Translations under genes and position numbers: made by a program
Assembly: GCA_002710265.1 (NCBI GenBank)
Contig: PAJW01000018.1
Coordinates: 21,118-28,715 of the forward strand
DNA from: Gammaproteobacteria bacterium
GTDB lineage: Bacteria; Pseudomonadota; Gammaproteobacteria; Magnimaribacterales; D2472
Direction of reading: 5' to 3'
Length of the DNA: 7,598 nucleotides
The notes under the pieces: generated by a model
The model's input: only the letters and a program-made list of their open reading frames with translations
Database searches by the model: none
What the model was told of the DNA's origin: nothing
Shown here: one piece after another, positions 1-7,119 of the stretch
How positions within the stretch are numbered: position 1 is the stretch's first letter
Layout: the number at the start of each line of letters is the position of its first letter

Positions 1-49
1 AGGAGCTAAAGAAAATCTCACTTTAGACCCCGGAGGAACTCGAACTAAG
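1..49 (+). other. 3' tail of an unidentified upstream gene or RNA
   Basis: This stretch precedes the terminator at 50-77 and must be the end of the upstream transcription unit. If it is coding, the best candidate is frame 3, which reads ELKKISL and stops at 24-26. Frame 1 stops at 7-9 and again at 46-48, and frame 2 runs through the terminator to a stop at 86-88, which is unlikely. The patch at about 25-42 is clearly richer in G and C than the rest of the window, and CTAAAG (6-11) can pair with CTTTAG (21-26), so the tail of a structured RNA is also possible. I cannot identify the gene. I looked for a tRNA or tmRNA 3' end on both strands and did not find one. Confidence 0.35.
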
Positions 50-77
50 AAAACAGAGCTAGACTCTGTTTTTTTTT
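50..77 (+). terminator. Rho-independent terminator of the upstream unit
   Basis: A perfect 9-bp stem, AAAACAGAG (50-58) with CTCTGTTTT (64-72), closes a 5-base loop CTAGA. It runs directly into a tract of nine T on the + strand (69-77). It separates the upstream unit from pyk, so pyk needs its own promoter in the roughly 70 bases that follow. Confidence 0.88.
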
Positions 78-108
78 GCCTTAAATAAAATAATACCTTG
101 GTTAATTT

Positions 109-140
109 TTGCTTGATATATGCAGTACATATATTATTCT
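109..140 (+). promoter_or_regulatory. candidate sigma-70-type promoter for pyk
   Basis: Two overlapping readings exist. TTGATA (113-118) has TATTCT (135-140) after a 16-base spacer, and TTGCTT (109-114) has TATTAT (132-137) after 17 bases. Either one would place the transcription start at about 143-148, on or a few bases before the ATG at 147. A promoter is expected here because a terminator lies just upstream, but in AT-rich DNA such matches arise often by chance. Confidence 0.35.
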
Positions 141-146
141 TCGCAT

Positions 147-1547
147 ATGCACACAAGAACTAAGATAATCTGTACTATTGGACCCTCCACAGATTCATAT
201 AAGACTATAGAAAAGCTTGCATTAGCAGGCATGAATGTTGCTCGAATAAATATGTCACATGCAGATCGTAAATCAGCAAAAAAAATTATCTCGAATGTAA
301 ATAAATTCAATAATAATAATGATTATAAGATTGCTATCTTATTAGATACACAAGGTCCTGAAATTAGAACTGGTGACAGAGAGCTTCCAATAGATCTTAA
401 ATTAGGGGATATGGTCTCTCTTACTGTAAGAGATGAAGTTGATGTGGAGATATCCTCAATCAAAATAAATTACAAAGATCTTATTAAAAGTGTAAAAAAA
501 GGATCAAGAGTATCAGTTGATAATGGACTAATTAACTTTGAAGTTATATCAAAAGATCATGAAACTTTACAATGCAAGGTTCTTGATGGTGGCAAACTAG
601 GTTCCAAAAGACATGTTAATTTACCCGGCGTAAGAATTAATCTCCCATCAATAACTGATAAAGATAAAGATGATATTAAATTTGGTATCGATCAAAAGGT
701 TGATTTTATTGCTTTATCCTTTGTAAGAAATGCTAAAGATATAGCTGAGCTTAATAAAATTTTAATCGACCAAAAATCCTCAATTAAAGTTATATCAAAA
801 ATAGAAAATTATGAAGGTCTTGATAACATTGATGAGATCTGTATATCTAGCTGGGGTGTGATGGTGGCAAGAGGAGATTTAGGTATTGAAACAAGCCTAA
901 CAAATCTTCCAAATATACAAAGGAAAATTATGCATTCATGTGCGAAACATGGAAAACGCTCAATAGTAGCAACTCATCTTTTAGAGTCAATGATTGTAAA
1001 TCCTACACCAACTAGAGCAGAGGTAACTGATATCGCTAACGCTATATATGAAGGTACAGATGCTGTAATGCTTTCAGGTGAGACGAGCATAGGCAAGTAT
1101 CCAATAGAATGTATAAAATTTGTTAAGAATATTGCCGAAGAAACTGAAAAATTTAAGACCTTAGGATATGAAAAAAATCTAATTTTAGATAGTGATTGGG
1201 AATTTATAGGCCAAACTGCAAAAAATTTAGCTGAATCAATAAATGCTAATGGGATAATTGCAATAACAAGAACCGGTGCAACTGCTTCATACATTGCAAG
1301 TGCAAAACCTAATGGCATACCTATTTTTACATTTACAAATAATGAAGTAACTCACAGACAATTAAATCTTGTTGGCTCAACAGTTGGATACTTTCTTGCT
1401 GATATATCCAATCATGAAAAAACAATCTTAGAATGTAAAAAAATTCTAAAAAAACAATTTAGTAATGATAAGAAATTAAAATTTATTATGGTGTCAGGAA
1501 TTTTTTCTGAGAAACACTCTGATGCGATTCAAATAATTAATTTTTAA
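147..1547 (+). CDS. pyk: pyruvate kinase
   Basis: Catalyses phosphoenolpyruvate + ADP to pyruvate + ATP in the cytoplasm, the last step of glycolysis. The start at 147 gives 466 aa, close to the roughly 470 aa of E. coli PykF, and MHTRTKI lines up with the usual N-terminus. The in-frame ATG at 120 would add nine residues (MQYIYYSSH) not expected in the family. Neither start has a Shine-Dalgarno. Numbering from 120, RINMSH is at 42-47, DTQGPEIR at 76-83 opens the B domain, KIEN at 227-230 holds the catalytic Lys and a metal-binding Glu, ARGDLG is at 250-255, and PTPTRAEV (295-302) and DAVMLSGET (314-322) follow. The C domain has the phosphate-site loop TRTGATA (383-389). Glu81 sits where potassium-independent enzymes carry Lys, so potassium dependence is predicted. 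The usual ATQML reads ATHLL. The C-terminal tail lacks the Gly-Thr-Thr-Asn loop of PykF. The stop is 36 bases before aceE with no terminator between. Confidence 0.96.
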   Translation: MHTRTKIICTIGPSTDSYKTIEKLALAGMNVARINMSHADRKSAKKIISNVNKFNNNNDYKIAILLDTQGPEIRTGDRELPIDLKLGDMVSLTVRDEVDVEISSIKINYKDLIKSVKKGSRVSVDNGLINFEVISKDHETLQCKVLDGGKLGSKRHVNLPGVRINLPSITDKDKDDIKFGIDQKVDFIALSFVRNAKDIAELNKILIDQKSSIKVISKIENYEGLDNIDEICISSWGVMVARGDLGIETSLTNLPNIQRKIMHSCAKHGKRSIVATHLLESMIVNPTPTRAEVTDIANAIYEGTDAVMLSGETSIGKYPIECIKFVKNIAEETEKFKTLGYEKNLILDSDWEFIGQTAKNLAESINANGIIAITRTGATASYIASAKPNGIPIFTFTNNEVTHRQLNLVGSTVGYFLADISNHEKTILECKKILKKQFSNDKKLKFIMVSGIFSEKHSDAIQIINF

Positions 1548-1557
1548 TAAAAATTAA

Positions 1558-1573
1558 AGATATAATAATATCT
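1558..1573 (+). repeat. short perfect inverted repeat before aceE
   Basis: AGATAT (1558-1563) and ATATCT (1568-1573) are perfect inverted copies around AATA, 10 bases before the aceE ATG. It could be an operator half-site pair, a weak hairpin affecting aceE translation, or chance in an AT-rich spacer. It does not resemble the PdhR site (AATTGGTnnnACCAATT) that controls aceEF in E. coli. TATAAT at 1561-1566 lies inside it, with no convincing -35 partner. Confidence 0.3.
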
Positions 1574-1583
1574 ATCTATAATT

Positions 1584-4220
1584 ATGAGCACTAAAGATCT
1601 CGACCCAATAGAAACTTCTGAATGGCTTGAAGCCATCAATAGTGTTATAGAGGAAGAGGGTATCGAGAGAGCATCATTTCTTTTATCTAAACTAGCAAAA
1701 AAGTTAAATCAAGAGGGTGCAATCCCTTCATACAATTTAACAACACCATTTAAAAATTCTATTTCTGTGAAAGATGAAGCAAGCATGCCAGGCGATCTTT
1801 TTATGGAAAGAAAGATCAGATCATTAATAAGATGGAATGCCTTGGTTATGGTCCTTAAAGCTAATATGAATGATGATGAATTGGGTGGACATATTTCTAC
1901 ATTTTCTTCAGCTGCCACCTTGTATGATATTGGATTCAATTATTTTTTTAGAGGCTCTAATAGGCAGCTTGAGGATATGGTTTATTATCAAGGACATTGT
2001 TCACCTGGTATTTATGCTAGAAGTTTTTTAGAGGGATACCTAAATGAAGAAGATTTAGATAACTTCAGAAGAGAAGTAAAAAAACCTGGATTGTCATCAT
2101 ATCCCCATCCATGGTTGATGCCTGAATATTGGCAATTTCCAGTAGTTTCGATGGGATTAGGTCCAATACTTGGCATATATCAGGCACATGTAATGAGATA
2201 TTTATCATCTAGAGGCTTGGTACCAAGAAATGATAGAAAAGTCTGGGTTTTTTGTGGCGATGGAGAAATGGATGAGCCCGAATCAAAAGGAGCTATTGGT
2301 CTTGCAGGAAGAGAACAACTAGAGAACTTAATTTTTGTAGTCAATTGTAACCTTCAAAGACTTGATGGACCGGTTAGAGGTAATGGAAAGATTATTCAAG
2401 AATTAGAAGGTGCCTTTCGTGGTGAGGGTTGGAATGTCATCAAGGTTGTATGGGGTAGGTTTTGGGATCCAATAATGGCAAAAGATACTGAAGGTAAACT
2501 TCAAGATTTAATGGATGTTGTTGTGGACGGAGAATTGCAAAACTTTAAAGCGAAAGGTGGCGCATACACAAGAGAGAACTTTTTTGCAAAAGATCCTTCT
2601 GTACTAGAAATGGTAAAAGATCTAACAGATGATGATATATACAAACTTAATAGAGGCGGGCATGACCCATACAAAGTTTATGCAGCATATCATAAAGCAA
2701 TAAATTCAGAAGGTGCTCCAACTGTTATTCTCGCTCTTACGACCAAGGGTTATGGAACAGGTTCAAGAGAAGCAGATAACACAACTCATCAAGTTAAAAA
2801 ACTATCAATGGATAATATTAAATCGTTTAGAGATAAATTTAATATACCTGTTGCTGATTCAGAAATTGAAAAATTACCTTACGTTAGACCTCCTGAGGAT
2901 TCACCAGAAATACAATACCTTAAAAAAACTAGGGAAAATCTTGGTGGATTTATCCCAAGAAGAAGAACTACGTCAGAAGTTCTAAGAATGCCAGATAATA
3001 AAATTTTTGAAAAACTATATGAATCTAGCGGTGATAGAAAAATTTCAACCACAATGGCAATTGTTCGAATAATTACGGATCTTTTAAAGGATAGTGGCGT
3101 TGGGGAACGAATTGTTCCAATTGTTCCAGATGAAGCCAGAACTTTTGGTATGGAGGCTTTGTTTAGACAGGTTGGAATCTATTCATCTGCTGGTCAAAAA
3201 TATGAACCGGAAGATGCAGATAAAGTGATGTGGTACAAAGAATCAAAAGAAGGAGTTATGCTCGAGGAGGGTATAACAGAAGCAGGAGCATTTAGTGCTT
3301 GGACAGCACTAGCAACTGCATATTCTAATTATGACTTTCCCATGATTCCTTTCTATCTTTTTTATTCAATGTTTGGATTCCAAAGGGTTCATGATCTTTC
3401 ATGGGCTGCTGGAGATGCTCAAGCAAAAGGTTTTTTAATTGGTGCTACCTCTGGGAGAACGACTCTTAATGGTGAAGGGTTACAACACCAAGATGGTCAT
3501 AGTCATATACTTTCATCAACAATTCCAAACTGCCTCTCTTATGATCCTACATATGCGTATGAAGTTGCTGTGATAGTTAAGGATGGAATTAAAAAGATGT
3601 ACGTAGATCAAGAAAATTATTTTTATTACATAACAACTATAAATGAAAATTATTCTCATCCTAAAATACCAGATGGAAGTGAAGAGGGAATAATTAAAGG
3701 AATGTATAAGTTGATAGAGGAAGATAATGCTGACATTAGATTAATAGGATCAGGTGCAATTTTAAGAGAGGCTATTAAAGCCAGAGAAACACTAAAAAAA
3801 TACAAAATAACTGCGGAAGTGTGGAGCGTAACAAGTTTTAATTTACTTCGAAAAAATGGGATGGAAGTTGAAAGAAAGAATCATCTAAACCCGGACAAAG
3901 ATTCTGAGCTTTCATATGTTGAACAATGTTTTTCTGATAAGGATATTCCAGTAATTGCAGCTACAGATTATATGAGATCTTATTCAGAACAAATAAGACC
4001 ATATATCAAATCCTCATATCATACTCTTGGAACTGATGGATATGGCAGAAGTGATTCAAGAGAAACCCTAAGAGATTTTTTTGAAATTGATTCATCAAAT
4101 ATTTCAAGGTCTGCAATTTATGCTTTGTATAAGAAAAATCATATCTCTAAAGAACAAATTATAGATTTTTATAAAGATTTAGAGGTTGACTCAGATAAAC
4201 CAAATCCTTGGGAAGTTTAA
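1584..4220 (+). CDS. aceE: pyruvate dehydrogenase E1 component, homodimeric type
   Basis: This is the thiamine-diphosphate-dependent E1 subunit. It decarboxylates pyruvate and passes the acetyl group to the lipoyl arm of E2 in the cytoplasmic pyruvate dehydrogenase complex. It has 878 aa against 887 in E. coli and aligns by eye along its whole length. GGHISTF (101-107) and YYQGHCSPG (134-142) carry conserved active-site histidines. The ThDP/Mg motif begins GDGEMDEPES at 225-234 and ends at NCN (254-256). THQVKK (401-406) holds the His matching E. coli His407, in the loop that orders on lipoyl engagement. VPDEARTFGM (514-523) opens the second domain, and EEGITEAG (561-568) contains the Glu that activates the thiamine ring (E. 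coli Glu571). YSMFGFQR (594-601), HQDGHSH (635-641) and GTDGYGRSDSRE (816-827) are all intact. The ATG at 1584 gives the expected N-terminus but has no Shine-Dalgarno. The two-chain alpha/beta type of E1 is excluded. Confidence 0.98.
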   Translation: MSTKDLDPIETSEWLEAINSVIEEEGIERASFLLSKLAKKLNQEGAIPSYNLTTPFKNSISVKDEASMPGDLFMERKIRSLIRWNALVMVLKANMNDDELGGHISTFSSAATLYDIGFNYFFRGSNRQLEDMVYYQGHCSPGIYARSFLEGYLNEEDLDNFRREVKKPGLSSYPHPWLMPEYWQFPVVSMGLGPILGIYQAHVMRYLSSRGLVPRNDRKVWVFCGDGEMDEPESKGAIGLAGREQLENLIFVVNCNLQRLDGPVRGNGKIIQELEGAFRGEGWNVIKVVWGRFWDPIMAKDTEGKLQDLMDVVVDGELQNFKAKGGAYTRENFFAKDPSVLEMVKDLTDDDIYKLNRGGHDPYKVYAAYHKAINSEGAPTVILALTTKGYGTGSREADNTTHQVKKLSMDNIKSFRDKFNIPVADSEIEKLPYVRPPEDSPEIQYLKKTRENLGGFIPRRRTTSEVLRMPDNKIFEKLYESSGDRKISTTMAIVRIITDLLKDSGVGERIVPIVPDEARTFGMEALFRQVGIYSSAGQKYEPEDADKVMWYKESKEGVMLEEGITEAGAFSAWTALATAYSNYDFPMIPFYLFYSMFGFQRVHDLSWAAGDAQAKGFLIGATSGRTTLNGEGLQHQDGHSHILSSTIPNCLSYDPTYAYEVAVIVKDGIKKMYVDQENYFYYITTINENYSHPKIPDGSEEGIIKGMYKLIEEDNADIRLIGSGAILREAIKARETLKKYKITAEVWSVTSFNLLRKNGMEVERKNHLNPDKDSELSYVEQCFSDKDIPVIAATDYMRSYSEQIRPYIKSSYHTLGTDGYGRSDSRETLRDFFEIDSSNISRSAIYALYKKNHISKEQIIDFYKDLEVDSDKPNPWEV

Positions 4221-5509
4221 TGCCAGAAGTAAAAACCATTAACTTACCTGACTTTGGTGACTTTGATGAGGTTGAAGTAATAGAAATATGTGTAAAGACT
4301 GGTCAGAAAGTTAATTCTGAGGAACCAATATTGGTTCTTGAAACAGATAAGGCAGCAATGGAAATTCCTTCATCAGTTGATGGAACTGTGAAAGAGGTCT
4401 TATTAAACACTGGAGATAAGGTTGCAATTGGAATGCCTTTTCTTGATATTGAGCTTGCCGATGAAATTGATGAGCCGGTTACAACAAAACAACCAATTGA
4501 AGAAAATGATAATAAAGAAACAAAAATAGATGAAGTTAAGGCAGTTGATGAAAATGCAACAAAAATAAATTCCAGCAATGTTACTCAAACGAATACTCAA
4601 TTAAATAATCATAGGTCAAGCAAGGTTCATTCAGGACCAGCAACCAGAAAACTTGCAAGAGAATTTGGAATTGATTTATCAAAAGTAAAAGGGTCAGGCC
4701 CAAAAAACAGAATTCTTAAAGAAGATCTTCATGAGTATGTTAAAAATATTCTTTCATTTTCTGATCATTCAGGTTTTAAAAATACTCAGCCTGCTATTGA
4801 TTTTGCAAAATGGGGAGATATCACAAAAGAAGAGCTAACGAAATTTCAAAAAACTTCAGTAAGCAACTTACATTCTTCATGGATTAATATTCCACATGTC
4901 ACTCAACATGATGATGCAAATATTACGAATCTTTTAAAACTAAGAAATAAATTAAATAAGAAAAATAAATGCAAAATCTCACCACTAGCATATGTAATCA
5001 AATCAACTGCAGAGGTGTTAATAGATTATAGAGATATGAATTCTTCATTATCTAGTGATTTAAATTCTATTATCTATAAGGACTATATAAACATTGGAAT
5101 TGCTATAGATACTTCATATGGCTTAATTGTGCCAAACATTAAAAATGCTAATAAAAAATCTATATTTGAAATCTCTGAAGAGGTAAAAGAGCTTGCTAGT
5201 CTAGCTAATAAAAGAAGACTTAAAAATGATCAGCTTGTTGGTGCAACATTTACTATTTCATCTTTAAGCGGTATTGGAGGTAAGTATTTTACTCCTATAA
5301 TAAATCCTCCAGAAGTTGGGATACTGGGATTGTCCAAAACTTATGATTCGCTCCAATTAGATAACTTAAAATTACAAACCACAAATCAATTACCTCTCTC
5401 ATTATCTTATGATCATCGAGTGATAAATGGAGTCTACGCTATTAAGTTTTTAAACGAACTTAATAAGCAGTTAAATGATATAAATTTTTTAGAAAGCTCA
5501 TTCAAATAA
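4220..5509 (+). CDS. aceF: pyruvate dehydrogenase E2, dihydrolipoyl acetyltransferase
   Basis: This is the core subunit of the pyruvate dehydrogenase complex, moving acetyl groups from E1 to coenzyme A. The ATG at 4220 shares its A with the aceE stop (TAATG), which suggests translational coupling; GGGAAG at 4210-4215 is a modest ribosome site. The protein has 429 aa. One lipoyl domain (about 3-80) carries ETDKAAMEIP with Lys44 as the lipoylation site. A hydrophilic linker (about 81-135) is rich in Asn, Lys, Thr and Glu instead of Ala/Pro. The peripheral-subunit-binding domain (about 137-173) begins SGPATRKLAREFGIDL. The catalytic domain (about 190-429) begins PAIDFAKWG and includes IPHVTQHD (224-231), INIGIAIDT (290-298) and FTISSLSGIGG (344-354), clearly the pyruvate-type E2 class. 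E. coli has three lipoyl domains; this has one. In the active-site motif His399 is present, but the usual Asp of HRVIDG is Asn403 (HRVING). No E3 gene (lpd) follows. Confidence 0.95.
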   Translation: MPEVKTINLPDFGDFDEVEVIEICVKTGQKVNSEEPILVLETDKAAMEIPSSVDGTVKEVLLNTGDKVAIGMPFLDIELADEIDEPVTTKQPIEENDNKETKIDEVKAVDENATKINSSNVTQTNTQLNNHRSSKVHSGPATRKLAREFGIDLSKVKGSGPKNRILKEDLHEYVKNILSFSDHSGFKNTQPAIDFAKWGDITKEELTKFQKTSVSNLHSSWINIPHVTQHDDANITNLLKLRNKLNKKNKCKISPLAYVIKSTAEVLIDYRDMNSSLSSDLNSIIYKDYINIGIAIDTSYGLIVPNIKNANKKSIFEISEEVKELASLANKRRLKNDQLVGATFTISSLSGIGGKYFTPIINPPEVGILGLSKTYDSLQLDNLKLQTTNQLPLSLSYDHRVINGVYAIKFLNELNKQLNDINFLESSFK

Positions 5510-5519
5510 TTGTTACAAT
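5509..5519 (+). promoter_or_regulatory. palindrome with possible -10 element before the symporter
   Basis: ATTGT (5509-5513) and ACAAT (5515-5519) form a perfect inverted repeat around a single T, starting at the last base of the aceF stop codon. TACAAT at 5514-5519 would serve as a -10 element, putting transcription start near 5526 in the 40-base aceF-symporter spacer, but no good -35 lies at the right distance. A promoter overlapped by an operator for sugar-gene control is possible but unproven. Confidence 0.22.
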
Positions 5520-5540
5520 AGCGTCTTAATTTCAAGCTAT

Positions 5541-5545
5541 AAGGA
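5541..5545 (+). promoter_or_regulatory. Shine-Dalgarno site of the symporter gene
   Basis: AAGGA ends four bases before the ATG at 5550. It is the clearest ribosome binding site in the window and fixes the symporter start. By contrast, pyk, aceE and the GH3 gene have none. Confidence 0.6.
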
Positions 5546-5549
5546 AAAA

Positions 5550-7115
5550 ATGTTTAACGCGTTAGATTGGTGGATAGTTGGGCTTTATTGTGTAGGAATA
5601 ATATCACTTGCTACATATGTCTCAAGAAATAATACTGGTTCGGAGAGAACTGCAGAGGATTACTTCCTTGCTGGAAGAACATTGCCTTGGTGGGCAATAG
5701 GCGCTTCATTAATTGCAGCAAATATATCTGCTGAACAAATTATTGGGATGTCTGGACAGGGCTTTGTCGTAGGTATGGCTATTGCAGTTTGGGAACTAAC
5801 CGCTGCAATTGCTCTAATAGTAATGGCAAAATATTTTTTGCCAATATTTTTGGAAAAGAAAATTTATACCATGCCTCAATTCCTAGAACAGCGGTTCAAT
5901 AAAAATGTTAGCCTTGTTTTATCTTTTTTTTGGCTAGTTGTTTACATATTTATTAATCTAACTTCAGTCTTGTGGCTCGGATCTTTGGCTATAAATGCAC
6001 TTACTGGGCTTGATCTTGTATATGGCTTGGTTGTTTTGGCCATATTTTCATTAGCTTATTCTCTATTTGGTGGTTTAAAAGCAGTTGCTATGACAGATGT
6101 TGTTCAAGTAGTGCTTTTAATATTTGGAGGATTAGCTGTTTCTTTTATTGCACTTAATACAATCTCAGATTCTTCTGGTGTTATGAACGGCATGAAAATT
6201 GTTTTCAATGAAATGCCTGAAAAATTTGACATGATACTCTCTGCAGATAATCCGTCTTATAAAAATTTACCTGGTATATGGATTTTGCTTGGATTAGGTG
6301 TATGGATTGGTCATTTCTTTTATTGGGGTTTCAATCAGTACATCACGCAACGTGCCTTGGGAGCTAAATCTATAAAAGAGGCACAAAAGGGTGTCATGTT
6401 TGCTGCTTATCTGAAATTATTAATGCCAGTTGTTATTGTGCTTCCTGGTATATGTGCTGCAGTTCTATTTCCAGTTTTAGAAAAGTCTGATCAGGCATAT
6501 CCCACTATGATGTCACTGCTTCCAAACGGTTTATTGGGACTTACATTTGCAGCTTTAATTGCAGCTATTGTTTCTTCACTTGCTTCAATGAGCAATAGCA
6601 TAAGCACCATATTCACTATGGATATTTATAGATATTTCAAAGGAAACGATTTAGAGCAGGCGCATTTAATTAGCGTGGGAAGATGGACAGTGATTATTTC
6701 AGTAGCCATTGCAACATTGATTGCTAAACCATTATTAGGAAGTTTTGATTCTATTTTTCAATATATTCAGAATTTCACAGGCTATTTTTCACCAGGTATA
6801 GTTGTAATATTCCTTGTTGCTCTCTTTTGGAAAAAGGCAACTTCTTCATCGGTTATTGTTGCAGCTTTAATATCACTATTTGCTTCAATTTTGATAAGTG
6901 GAAGTTTCCCTGAGCTTCCATTCATTCATAGAATGACAATCGTGTTTATGTTATCTGCAATTGGTTGTTGGGCTGTTGTATATTTTCAAGGATATAAAGA
7001 TCAGGATAAAGCTATTGATTTAACAAATATCAATTTCTCTACAACAAGAGCATTTAATATTAATACTTGTATCATTGTGATTGCTCTAGCAATGATTTAC
7101 ATAACATTAGCATAG
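5550..7115 (+). CDS. sodium/sugar symporter, SSS family, vSGLT-like
   Basis: Inner-membrane transporter coupling sodium entry to uptake of a sugar, probably a hexose. The 521 aa show about 14 hydrophobic helices (roughly 6-24, 46-66, 71-95, 122-150, 156-174, 181-204, 243-262, 282-308, 326-358, 374-393, 409-428, 432-450, 458-478, 503-520). From memory of the Vibrio parahaemolyticus galactose transporter, the match is strong: EDYFLAGRTLPWWAIGASL (36-54), AANISAEQ (56-63), YWGFNQYI (258-265), AIVSSLASM (339-347) and FQYIQ (403-407). The sodium-site residues Ala56, Ile59, Ala339, Ser342 and Ser343 are kept. Sugar-site Asn58, Gln63, Glu82, Lys289, Gln407 and inner-gate Tyr258-Trp259 are kept, but vSGLT Ser91 is Ala85 and Asn260 is His255, so the substrate may differ. 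The segment before QAYP (315-318) is shorter than in vSGLT. The GH3 gene four bases downstream fits import of its product. Other SSS substrates (proline, nucleosides, sialic acid) look less likely. Confidence 0.92.
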   Translation: MFNALDWWIVGLYCVGIISLATYVSRNNTGSERTAEDYFLAGRTLPWWAIGASLIAANISAEQIIGMSGQGFVVGMAIAVWELTAAIALIVMAKYFLPIFLEKKIYTMPQFLEQRFNKNVSLVLSFFWLVVYIFINLTSVLWLGSLAINALTGLDLVYGLVVLAIFSLAYSLFGGLKAVAMTDVVQVVLLIFGGLAVSFIALNTISDSSGVMNGMKIVFNEMPEKFDMILSADNPSYKNLPGIWILLGLGVWIGHFFYWGFNQYITQRALGAKSIKEAQKGVMFAAYLKLLMPVVIVLPGICAAVLFPVLEKSDQAYPTMMSLLPNGLLGLTFAALIAAIVSSLASMSNSISTIFTMDIYRYFKGNDLEQAHLISVGRWTVIISVAIATLIAKPLLGSFDSIFQYIQNFTGYFSPGIVVIFLVALFWKKATSSSVIVAALISLFASILISGSFPELPFIHRMTIVFMLSAIGCWAVVYFQGYKDQDKAIDLTNINFSTTRAFNINTCIIVIALAMIYITLA

Positions 7116-7119
7116 AAAA

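Noticed and set aside
1..49. tRNA or tmRNA 3' end, suggested by AGTTCGAGTT on the - strand
   Set aside because: The bases flanking the would-be T-loop do not pair as a T-stem, and no CCA or acceptor stem is seen.
120..146. ATG at 120 as the pyk start
   Set aside because: It adds nine residues unlike the family N-terminus and has no ribosome site; the ATG at 147 gives the expected start and length.
974..1318. 114-aa open frame on the - strand inside pyk
   Set aside because: It lies fully opposite conserved pyruvate kinase motifs, has no recognisable family features, and is explained by codon bias of the + strand gene.
1577..1582. TATAAT directly before the aceE ATG
   Set aside because: It ends one base before the start codon, so transcription from it would begin inside the gene; it is expected by chance in this AT-rich spacer.
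1709..1939. 76-aa open frame on the - strand inside aceE
   Set aside because: It is antisense to conserved E1 sequence, with no own start signals or recognisable domain.
2713..2985. 90-aa open frame on the + strand in another frame of aceE
   Set aside because: It is Leu/Gln-rich low-complexity translation inside intact aceE coding sequence; aceE continues unbroken through it, so it is not a frameshift product.
4208..4222. TTG at 4208 as the aceF start
   Set aside because: The ATG at 4220 gives the standard E2 N-terminus, sits at a stop/start overlap with aceE, and has GGGAAG just upstream.
4303..4600. Two overlapping - strand open frames opposite the aceF lipoyl domain and linker
   Set aside because: They are Ser/Ile/Phe-rich shadows of the Glu/Asn/Lys-rich linker codons, with no independent support.
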